Origin: Phycomyces nitens
Lineage: Eukaryota > Mucoromycota > Mucoromycetes > Mucorales > Phycomycetaceae
Direction of reading: 5' to 3'
NCBI GenBank assembly: GCA_022702545.1
Contig: JAHRBC010000008.1
Span: forward strand, 558,001 to 622,000
Length of the DNA: 64,000 bases
Made by a program: the position numbers and the translations under genes
Shown here: positions 55,122-64,000 of the stretch, one piece after another
Layout of the letters: each line of letters begins with the position of its first letter
Numbering within the stretch: position 1 is the stretch's first letter
Notes under the pieces: generated by a model
Seen by the model: only the letters and a program-made list of their open reading frames with translations
Databases searched by the model: none
Told to the model about the DNA's origin: nothing

Positions 55122-55512
55122 ATTGATTTTTAATAGTCTTTTTAATTGACAAGAAAGGCAAATGGCTCAGGAACATATTTTAATATATATCATTTTTAGA
55201 ATATCAACTGCCAAAATGACATAGCTTGCATTGACACCCAAAACTGGGATTTGTCTATAAGCAGAAATAGTTGTCTCATTCCTGGTTACAGGATTGCAAA
55301 CATATGTTTGTTCATATATGCCTTTTATAATATACGTCATTACATCTCTCTTACAGAACTGACATCATTTATAATAAATCAAAAAGAGAAATATATACTC
55401 TTTAAGCAATTAATTATTTCAAAAGGGGTTTTACAATAATAAACTAGATGTTGTCTTGTAAAAAGTCTTGCTTGCTTATAAAAATCACTATTCCAATTGA
55501 TTCTCTGACATA

Positions 55513-56889
55513 CACTCACCTAAAATAGGTCATGGGACGGAGTTTCAATTTCAGATATTTTCCTTTTTTTTTTACCATATCTTTATCTTCTTTTCTTTAT
55601 AAACACACCAAACTCTTTTATTTAAACAAAAACAGCCCATAAAATGTCTCATTATTACAACAGTAACCAAAAGCCCAAAATACAGGAGTTGGATGCGTTC
55701 ATGAGGGGCCGAATTATAGGTCAATGGGAAAAAGACGCTACTTACTCTGAGATTTCGACATCCCTTGACATTACAATCAGTACTGTTGGAAATGTCATAA
55801 AAGCCTTTAGAGATAAAGACATTTCCGTGCCCTCTAAACACCTGGGAGCCACTCCAAAGGTCACAAAGCGAACTCAATCCGCGATGGTTTGCTCATTTCG
55901 CAAAGAGCCATTCGTCTCAATTGCAGTCCAGCATCAGAGATTAGTGGATGTAGGAAGTTCAATGTCAATGGTGACATTTCATAAAAACATGAAACTTCTT
56001 GGCTATGGATCCCATGTACCAGCACATAAGCCTGGTATGACCGAAAGACACAAGGAAAATCGGTTGAAATGGTGCCAGGACAAGGTCAATTGGACAGTTG
56101 ACCAGTGGAAATCAGCTGTCTGGTCGAATGAGTCCAGATTTCTTGTTATTGGCAATGGTGACAATATCCGAGTCATCAGAAAGAAGGGGGAGAGGTATGC
56201 CGATGAGAATATGGTCAGTACGTACAAGTTTGGCAAGGGCTCTGTCATGGTATGGGGTTGTTTCTGGGGAGGGGGTCTTGGCCCTTTGGTTACCTTAAGG
56301 AGACATCGACCAAGACAAGTACGTTGACTGCCTGGCCGAACACTTTCTCCCATGGTATGAAGAACTCGCCAGGGATACAAACAGGCAGTTTTTGTTCCAA
56401 GAAGATGACGCTCCCTGCCATACTGGTGCTTATGCCACATGGTATAAGAAAGAGAGGTGTCTCTTGAGTAGCTTTGACTTTTGGCCTGCACAGAGCCCAG
56501 ATCTCAATCCTATTGAGCATATCTGGGCTCATCTTGCGCAGAAACTTCACCAAAATAGAGAAAAAGTAACCAATGTGGATGAGCTCGAGGCAGTCATTCA
56601 CAGAACATGGTTAGAGATACCTCTTCAAGTTTTGGAGAATTTGGTAGCCAGCATGCCAAATCGGGTCCAAGAAGTTATTGCAAAGAAAGGTGCAGTAACT
56701 AGATACTAGAAACTTTTTTTTTATAATTGTATCAAAAATATATAAAACTATCTTTTCATAATGTTCGGCTTTATTCTGAAGATATTTTATTATGAAGATT
56801 ATTGAAAAGAAAAGGAAAAAGATATAAAAATTACTAGAAAATAATCAAAAATATGCAAATTCCATTCGATGACCTATTTCAGGTGAGTG
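55513..56889 (+). mobile_element. Tc1/mariner element, copy 2
   Basis: 1377 bp between TA duplications at 55511-55512 and 56890-56891; same ends as copy 1. Confidence 0.92.
55644..56709 (+). pseudogene. Tc1-like transposase, copy 2
   Basis: The first 227 codons are continuous here (copy 1 has a one-base loss at 16677), from MSHYYNSNQKPKIQELDAF past WSNESRF. The frameshift at about 56300 before the DIDQDKYVDCLAEHF frame is shared with copy 1, as is the Asp to Asn change in the first catalytic motif. Non-functional. Confidence 0.88.
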
Positions 56890-56891
56890 TA

Positions 56892-57513
56892 TTGCCTTGA
56901 TCGTCAATGCAGTAAATATTATTCACGGTTGAAAAATATTTTTCTGGGTGCCAAGCAAACGATATTTTTTTACCAGTAGAAACATATAAGTTGCAGAGTC
57001 TGCAACTGAGCCAAACCGGTATTGAGCCCCCTTTGGGGGACGGAAGCGAAACTCCTGGTACTTTTTTAAAACCCGAAGACAGACCAAAGACGCGTAATGT
57101 TGGACAGGGATCAAGGAGTAACAGATTCAAGAGCGATGGAAGTGGGTGTTTCCAACTCAAGAACAGAGTAATTGTAGAAGGTCCTTGGCCACTGTTTCCA
57201 AAGGGAGGGTGCCATAGTGTTCGCCATAGCCGTGGTGAGGCTGTGTGGGGCCGGTTTGCGAGAATCTTCTCAGATGGCAGAGGGGAAAGCCTACGTCCTG
57301 GTTACTTGGAACAGATATAGCTCCATTACAGAAATCCAGTATCTGGGCAGCTACATGCGTCTCAGTGTCACTCTAGGGTTCTATCCAAGATACCCTCCAA
57401 AATAAACAACGAGAAAGAAGTTGTTTTTATCAAGTTGGTCCGTGACCCTATTTCATATCCCACTCCTCAGAGGTGGGACAACAATCTAGCGATTTGGGCG
57501 CAATCCACGTCAC
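56892..57513 (+). other. Unrecognised stretch with a 110-codon frame, copy 2
   Basis: The frame 56991-57320 reads MQSLQLSQTGIEPPLGDGSE to RGESLRPGYLEQI. After its TAG the same phase continues for about 60 codons (LHASQCHSRVLSKIPSKINN). Composition looks coding-like, but no family was recognised. Copy 1 is broken by run-length differences. Confidence 0.4.
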
Positions 57514-57559
57514 TTCTTACGTACAGACTGCTTAGTCCGAACCGGAAAAATAGTCTCAC

Positions 57560-57709
57560 TACTGATTTTTTCCTTGGAATTTGGCGGGTTTGACAACATT
57601 AATTGGCACAGTAATGAATAATTACTGGTGATCTAAAGCAGAAGGTCCAGAGGAAAAAAACACCAATAATTATTCACCACTGCGCCAAATTCTAAGGAAA
57701 AAACCAGTA
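57560..57709. mobile_element. Foldback MITE, copy 2
   Basis: Same arms and loop as 18347-18496; followed at 57717-57767 by the isolated minisatellite units. Confidence 0.65.
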
Positions 57710-57716
57710 TTACACA

Positions 57717-57767
57717 GACGGTTGAAAGATGGTTGAATATTTAAATTCCAAAGACGGATTAAAGACG
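57717..57767 (-). repeat. Isolated 11-bp minisatellite units, copy 2
   Basis: Identical to 18504-18554. Confidence 0.7.
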
Positions 57768-57874
57768 TTGCTGAAACTTTTTTTATTTTCTTTCGCCAAC
57801 ATCTATAAACTATTAGTTATATACATTATCAGCCTACTGCCAATAATTACACGTCTAAAGGCAATGAAGATGAC

Positions 57875-58964
57875 ATGGACTTGGAAACAACTGCCATGAA
57901 GTATGGCGCAGTGGAGATGATTCTAGATTATGATGAAATGCAGAAAGTCCAAGAGGTACACATGGAGGAAGTCGTCAACGACCTTGTTGAGGATATAGAG
58001 CTCGTTTCGATCAAAACAACAAGAAAGAATAAAAATTGGGGACCAGGCAACGTAGAACGTCTCATCCATGTCATGTAGAAAGAGGGTTTATCTGTTCCCA
58101 AAGCTACTGAAGTCGCTGGTATACCTCGAAGCACTGCTTACGAATTGATAAACGAGTTTAATGCTAATGACGGGACTGTTCTACATGGAAACAATCCTAG
58201 AAAAACGAACAATAAGGCTAAAAAGCTTTTTCCTGAGCATTCTGCTTTTTTTTATCAATCTTTTCGACAACAACCCTTCCATAGTGCTGGAGGAAGCAAG
58301 AATCAAGCTTTGCGAGGCATTTCCAGACCTCACTATTTTGATTCCTGGGTTATATAAGCATATTCGCGAAAAATGTAGTCTATCACTGAAGCAAGCATCA
58401 AAATATACCGCAGAAAGAGATGCACCCAAGAGCTCTGAATCTTCGCTTTGACATTGTCACACAATGGAAAGCAGTTGGTGTTGATTATCAGAAAAAAAAA
58501 GGTGGCCCAGCAATTGTGAAGGTGCACACTCAGAAAGGCGTAAACATTAGTATTGTAGGCTGTATTTCTGCTCGTGGAATCATCGATTTTTTAAAAGCTG
58601 AGCCATTGAAGAAGAGCGATGCAGCCCAGATCGAGAAAGAATTTGGTTTGCAACAAACAAACAAGAAAAGAAAAGCGAGTACTCAGGATGCAGGTAAGAA
58701 TATAAAAAAAGGTTCCCAAGGGGACAACCGGCTACCATATTGTTCGATTCATGGATTCAGTTATGGACGTTTTGAACAAACATTATGAGAAAGGTACATT
58801 CAATGTTTTAGATAATTGTAGAATGCATCACTCTGCTTTTGTAGTTGATGTTATAAACAAACGAGGCTACCTCTAAAGTCACTCCAGATTACTGTAAGGG
58901 ATGGGTCCTACATGCTGAAACTTATTGGGATAGATGTCTCGATAAAGAGATTGGTTTAAAATAA
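57875..58964 (+). pseudogene. Internally deleted Tc1/mariner-type transposase, copy 2
   Basis: Same stops and deletions as 18662-19750. An extra A in the run near 58703 shifts the frame after KNIKK, so the VLDNCRMHH segment is out of phase here but in phase in copy 1. Confidence 0.75.
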
Positions 58965-59320
58965 TAATAATAATAAAAAGAGTGTATGTCCAAAAATTGG
59001 GATATATGTTTAATTAGCTTATATTTCTTATAGCTAAAGTAAAGTCCAGATGTTATATTTGTACCCAGAGTTATGTTAGACTAGGAGATCAAATAATGAA
59101 AAGATAGAGACAATTGGTAGAGACCCATCTAATAATGCTTTTATCTGAAAGCCTATTCCTTTACTCTAAATATTTTATATGCTCTAAAAACATGCATAGA
59201 TGACCACTTATTAGACCATGTATATCATTCAATTAAAAGTGCACTTTATTGATATCATTTTAGACAAATTAACTTTTTCTTGGAAAAGCATTGTAAAATG
59301 AAAAGATGATAATTTCAACT

Positions 59321-60021
59321 TTAAACGGCAACGCAATAAGCTCTACCGGTGTCAAGGTTGTCGCAAAGGTGCTCGCCAACGTGGTGAAGGCCGGTGTTGT
59401 ACTTGAAGAGCTGGGCCTGGGTGATACCATTCTTCTTGGCAACGCTTTCACAGCCATCGTTGGCAAGGACAGTGTAGTACTTCTTGCAGTTAGGGTCAGT
59501 GTGGGATGCAAGGTGGAGTCCACTAGTGCTGGGATGGACGGGGTTAGGATTCTGAACAGCCCTGGGAGGTATGTGAGGATTGTGTCCATTCTTGGAACCA
59601 TGATGAGAGTTGGAGTGCTGGTTACCCTCGGGAGAAGAACGGCGAGCATTGTGTCTGTCATTGGAACCATGATGAGACTTGGTATGCACAGGCTTCTGTC
59701 CATAATGGGATTTTTGGGATCCACGTTCAAGACAGTAAGACCTTCCGGAGACAACCTTGCCGCAGTGAGTAGGACTCTCTCCAAGACCCTTATTCAGGCT
59801 TTGAAATTCATGGACTGAAAGGCTAAACTCCTTGGAAATAGACACACAAGTATTGTGCTTAGTGGCTATGTAAAGCATGTTTATTAGAAACCAAAAATCT
59901 TGTATGTGTAATATGTCAAGAAGATCTCACAAATATGTGTCTTGGTACAGGCATCAACCGGGGCTCCAGTGACCATACTAGCCAGAAAGATAGTAGAAAC
60001 GGCAAGGAGAGAAAGCTTCAT
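59321..60021 (-). CDS. Secreted two-LysM protein, copy 2
   Basis: Exons 60021-59931 and 59865-59321. No difference from the copy at 20107-20807 was noticed in either exon or the 65-nt intron. Signal peptide, two LysM modules and the His/Ser/Asn-rich linker as described there. The strain would therefore carry at least two apparently identical genes about 39 kb apart. Confidence 0.88.
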
Positions 60022-61017
60022 TGTACGGAAGGAAATGAAATGGATTGTGATGAAGAATAAATGATAAATCAAATGGATCTTATATACTTTTTCTTTCGTG
60101 GATCAAGTAAATATAATATCTGTAATTTGCACAACTCATCCTATGATCTGACAATCCAATCTTTACGTGGTATGCCATTGCCAATATGTGAATATATTAC
60201 CTTTCCTTTTTTTTTAAAAAAAAAAAAAAACTTGGAAAGGCCCAGGCATATTTGCCGCTCAAATTATATTGTGCAATATATTTCTTTGGCATTTCTTTTC
60301 TAATGGTTTTGCAAATCTTTAACTGCATGGTTTGTACTTGCCTAGAAACATTCTCTTTGCAAACTATCACACACATAATTCCAAAGGTTGGATTTCATCG
60401 TTCATACACCAACCTATAATTTTTTGTAATTGTGGTATTCTTAATATATGGATATTGGCCCCCTAAGTTTGACATTCGAGGTGCATATATTGAAGAAATT
60501 GATGGGCAGTAAAATGGTCTCTCTTTGGGAAATAATAATATCAGTACATATTGCCGGAGAGGCTGTATAAGATCATCTCTATCATAAATTAAAAATAGTA
60601 ATTGCAGTATAAAGTCTCTCTGTTATTGGTGCTTATATCCAAGATATCTGGAAAATAAAAGTCGCTAAAAATGAAATATAATATTAAGATTCTCCTAAGA
60701 ATAAATTACTATATTTTTCTCGTAAATGTTATCGCAGATTTCTCTTGATTAATTTGAGAAAAACTTGGCTAGAGTCGTATTAAATTTTGATACTACATAC
60801 TTTTTAAATTAATTTTCAACTGTATACATATAATAAAGTGTATTATTGTTGGGTTAAGAGCAGTAATTTTACTGCTATTGCCATGGTGATGATAAAATCA
60901 AATGTTATGGATAAATTGAGTGCATTACATGATTTTGAAGTTATTGTTAGTTTTATAATGGCAGGTCCGGAAACAGTAATATAAATGTCGATAAAAGGTC
61001 TACATAATTGAGTCTGA

Positions 61018-61057
<40 letters not shown>

Positions 61058-61153
61058 GAAAAAGAATTATATTATGGAATAGTATTGCTGCACAGGCCAT
61101 AATCAAATTCACAAATTTAAAGACGACAAAGTGTATTTCTTACATGGTTATGC
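60022..61153. other. Spacer with simple repeats, copy 2
   Basis: T/A homopolymer at about 60208-60230 (about 13 nt shorter than copy 1) and (ATT)n at about 61019-61055. No gene. Confidence 0.6.
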
Positions 61154-62593
61154 ATGGATATGCACCCACACACATCTTTCTCCGCAACCAAATTATTCGC
61201 AAAAAGAATATACAGCGGTTATAATACAAACATACAGGACATTATTGCCCTGAATTCAACTATGTCGACTACTGACAGTACACCATGCCGAAAAGGCGAT
61301 GTGCTTCAGTGGAGCCAGGTAGCAGCAAAAACTGTACCTGCTAAAGGGAAGCTAAGACCCCGAAATGTCCCAACAACACTTTTTACTGCACCAGAATATG
61401 AATCGCTGGTCACTCAAGACCATGCTGCTGCCATTTGGGCACGTTCTCTCAACCCTGAATGTGTAGTTTTTAATCTTCGGAAGATCGTCAACGATCATGA
61501 ATTTGAGAAGATCTTGACATCTCAATTCCCAGACGCAATGGGTTTGATTACCAAATTCTCCAAAACTGGAGATCTTCTTGCCGAGGTGCTTCTAGACACC
61601 GAGCAAAGTCGGCTTAAAGCTATAACCACCGGGATCGTGGTTAAAAACGAAACGATCTTGGGATCGCCTGGGATCTCAACAGACAATCCCCTCATTAGAG
61701 TAAACCTCTACAACATTCCCCTGTGCCGCACAAACACAGAGCTTCAAGCTCCGATTGAGCAGGCTTTTCGCTCCTTTGGCAAAGTTGCTCACATCCGGGT
61801 GTATCACACCATCAACAAGCTTTTCCGCGGAGAAGCTATGGTATTGATAGACCCCACTGCTATACCGGATCCACTTCCAATTACAAGAGAGGTGCACCTT
61901 TCTGGTACTTTTGGAGACTGTAAGATCGAAACTCGATCGAAATCTATGCCTCCCTACTGTCGATACTGCCGGAAAGAGGGCCACTTTAAGGCCAAATGTC
62001 CTACTCGACCCAAGCCTGCCGTACGATGCTATAGCTGTGGTGAGGCCGGTTATATTTCCAAGGATCCAATTTGTGTCAATTTCGACCAACTTAATAATGA
62101 TAAACCCAAGGAGCCCACTGTAGAGGAACTGTTAGCTGAACGCACAGCCATGATTGAGGAGGCAAAGAGACAAGCCCTTGCCAAAAAAGTGTCTCAATTG
62201 GCAGAAAAACGACGAGCAGATCTACTGGCTGCCGCCAATCCTGAATTTGCTGATGTTCACATGAGAGATTTGAAAGGCACTGCAATTGACAGTAACCACA
62301 ATCCCGCAAATTCGGCAAACCGACCCAGCACTGAAAATCAGAACCTACCCAACGACGACGTGGAAATGCAGAAATCCGGAATGGGTAGTTCTTCCCAAGA
62401 TAGCATTTGGGAATCCAAACGACAACGTGAAATGGAAGCTGAACGCCTGCGGGAGAGGGATATAGTAAAGATATCGACAGTGGAGAGCACGATCAAACAA
62501 CTAGAAAACGACAAAGATACACTGATGAACGACGAGACTGACACTGGATATCCACCCGGACCCGGCGACAACGCCACCCCCAAACATTTATGA
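61154..62593 (+). CDS. LINE A ORF1 protein, copy 2
   Basis: 479 codons, identical frame to 21949-23388; Cys replaces Arg in the DSTPCRKGDV segment near the start. CCHC knuckle CRYCRKEGHFKAKC retained. Stop overlaps the ORF2 start (ATGA at 62590-62593). Confidence 0.85.
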   Translation: MDMHPHTSFSATKLFAKRIYSGYNTNIQDIIALNSTMSTTDSTPCRKGDVLQWSQVAAKTVPAKGKLRPRNVPTTLFTAPEYESLVTQDHAAAIWARSLNPECVVFNLRKIVNDHEFEKILTSQFPDAMGLITKFSKTGDLLAEVLLDTEQSRLKAITTGIVVKNETILGSPGISTDNPLIRVNLYNIPLCRTNTELQAPIEQAFRSFGKVAHIRVYHTINKLFRGEAMVLIDPTAIPDPLPITREVHLSGTFGDCKIETRSKSMPPYCRYCRKEGHFKAKCPTRPKPAVRCYSCGEAGYISKDPICVNFDQLNNDKPKEPTVEELLAERTAMIEEAKRQALAKKVSQLAEKRRADLLAAANPEFADVHMRDLKGTAIDSNHNPANSANRPSTENQNLPNDDVEMQKSGMGSSSQDSIWESKRQREMEAERLRERDIVKISTVESTIKQLENDKDTLMNDETDTGYPPGPGDNATPKHL

Positions 62594-64000
62594 ATAAAAC
62601 ATCTATAACAATAGGGACTCTCAATGTGAGAGGTCTCAAACGCTCTGCTTCTAATATAAACTCGTCAAAACACCTACTATTCCGTCACCTCCGCAACCTC
62701 CAGACCCCAATTTCTCTTCTCGCTCTCCAGGAAACTCACGCACATCCTGATCAATACGACTCGCTCAAAATCTGTTTTCAAGCTCATAACTGCTTGTGGA
62801 CACCACACTGTGACCTAGTATCCTTCAATCCTCTTCTTAACCTTTCACACATTTACACTTCTCTTGACAATAGAGTCCTTATTGTAGACGTCTCTCATGT
62901 CGATCTGCGAGTAGACCCATTCACAGTGATAGTTGTATACGCTCCCAGTCAACCCAACGAACGCCCAACTTTCTATTCTAATCTCACTACGGATTTGTCA
63001 GCTCGCAACTTTGATAAGCCAGTCATCCTTCTTGGAGACTTCAATTGCAATTTTCATATACACTCCTCTCATCCTATCCAATGGCAGCAATATCTTCAAG
63101 ATAATTTTGTAGATGCCATCACTCCTCCCACCTCCCCTCCCTTGCCCACATTTTCTAATGGAAGACAACGCACTGTGATAGACTTTATTCTCACCTCGCC
63201 TACGCTCCCTATATCTGCTCCGGAAGTCCAGTTTGTCAACCCTGTGTGGACAGATCATAGTCTCCTCACCATATCGATCCCTTTCTCTCGTCAATCTGGT
63301 CCGGGGGTTTGGCGTTTTAACACTAGATACCTGGCAGACGATGATTTTAAGACTGACCTTGACCAAGTCCTTGACGCAGCCGAATCTTCTCTATCGAATA
63401 TACAGGACCCAACCCTCAAGTGGGACTCTTTAAAGCATACGATTAAGCTACTCGCACTCTCGTATGCAGCCAAGTATCATCGGCGCATAGTGCACAACGA
63501 AAGAAACCTGCAACGGGAACGCTCCCGGCTTATAATCAATGATAATACTTCAGAGGTTCCTAGGCTTGAGGCCGTACTGTCTCGAGTGCAACACCACCGG
63601 ACTGAAACCTTAGCCCTTCGGGCTGGTATTCGGTGGTTTGAACAGGGGGAGACCTCGTCTAAATACTTCTTCCGAGTTATCCGCCATCGCAACTCTTCAC
63701 GTTCTCTCACATCGCTCCGTGATCCTGAATCAGGAGAAGACTTCCCTACTACTGCGGGAATGTTAGGACACGTTCGAGAGTTCTACACCACTTTATACAC
63801 AGCCGACCCTATTGATGATGGAGCTGCAGACATTCTTTTCAGAAACGTTCCCTCGGACACCAAGATCTCGGCCAAACAGGGTAAACGACTGGAAGCTGAT
63901 ATTAAAATAGACTGTCTACTCGACATACTGGCTACATGCCCCGGAGGCTCTAGTCCTGGATTAGATGGACTTCCATATTCTCTTCTTGCCAATATGTTGG
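62590..64000 (+). CDS. LINE A ORF2, copy 2 (cut by window edge)
   Basis: 470 codons are visible without a stop: the endonuclease (TIGTLNVRGLKR, LALQETHAHPDQ, LLGDFNCNF, WTDHSLLTISI) and the linker up to the start of RT (CPGGSSPGLDGLPYSLLANM). Two changes from copy 1 alter residues: Phe to Ser at the 24224 equivalent and Ala to Val at the 24370 equivalent. Whether the C-terminal frameshifts of copy 1 are shared cannot be seen. Confidence 0.85.
   Translation, partial: MNKTSITIGTLNVRGLKRSASNINSSKHLLFRHLRNLQTPISLLALQETHAHPDQYDSLKICFQAHNCLWTPHCDLVSFNPLLNLSHIYTSLDNRVLIVDVSHVDLRVDPFTVIVVYAPSQPNERPTFYSNLTTDLSARNFDKPVILLGDFNCNFHIHSSHPIQWQQYLQDNFVDAITPPTSPPLPTFSNGRQRTVIDFILTSPTLPISAPEVQFVNPVWTDHSLLTISIPFSRQSGPGVWRFNTRYLADDDFKTDLDQVLDAAESSLSNIQDPTLKWDSLKHTIKLLALSYAAKYHRRIVHNERNLQRERSRLIINDNTSEVPRLEAVLSRVQHHRTETLALRAGIRWFEQGETSSKYFFRVIRHRNSSRSLTSLRDPESGEDFPTTAGMLGHVREFYTTLYTADPIDDGAADILFRNVPSDTKISAKQGKRLEADIKIDCLLDILATCPGGSSPGLDGLPYSLLANML

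Larger units (their letters stand above)
43967..64000 (+). repeat. Segmental duplication, copy 2 (partner 4752-24795)
   Basis: Direct copy running to the right window edge inside LINE ORF2. Gene order and every nested insertion are the same. Copy-specific differences are noted for each gene below. Confidence 0.97.

Overview
This is a very repeat-rich nuclear segment of an AT-rich eukaryote, most likely a Mucoromycota (Mucorales-like) fungus. That placement is an inference from the combination seen here: short GT-AG introns of about 50-70 nt, DIRS tyrosine-recombinase retrotransposons, tnp2-type CACTA transposases, Tc1/mariner elements, APE-type LINEs, a MULE fused to an OTU protease, and a two-LysM secreted protein. 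No rRNA or tRNA gene and no clear housekeeping gene were seen.

Layout. 1-1366: 11-bp minisatellite array 1 (C-rich strand on top), running off the left edge. 1367-1922: unique flank F. 1923-2206: an LTR-like piece. 2207-4751: array 2 in the opposite orientation. 4752-27230: a block of nested mobile elements: a broken companion gene and tnp2 transposase, a CACTG-ended MITE split by a 4.07-kb DIRS element, a second tnp2 relic, a Tc1 element with exact ends, a foldback MITE, an internally deleted mariner gene, a LysM gene and a LINE (A). 27535-30661: 5'-truncated LINE B with a 14-bp target duplication. 31565-34649: MULE with OTU domain. 34866-35959: truncated LINE C with a 17-bp target duplication. 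36119-36398: LINE tail D. 36399-37808: a decayed second DIRS. 38461-39265: a spliced gene resembling a serine recombinase. 39800-42049: no convincing gene. 42050-42606: flank F again, inverted. 42607-43966: array 3.

43967-64000 is a second, almost identical copy of 4752-24795, displaced by about 39.2 kb. All nested insertions and several shared stop codons or frameshifts are in both copies, so they predate the duplication. Differences are mostly 1-2 nt changes in homopolymers plus a handful of substitutions. The copies therefore either diverged very recently or differ partly through assembly error, and any frame break seen in only one copy should be treated with caution.

The genes do not form a pathway. 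They are layers of transposons, with the LysM gene as the only plausible host (or cargo) gene. The most interesting structure is the architecture: minisatellite arrays at the junctions of large, recent direct and inverted duplications, a possible seed of the same 11-bp repeat inside the duplicated block, and a textbook DIRS element (ITRs plus internal complementary region) whose second copy has intact Pol and recombinase frames.
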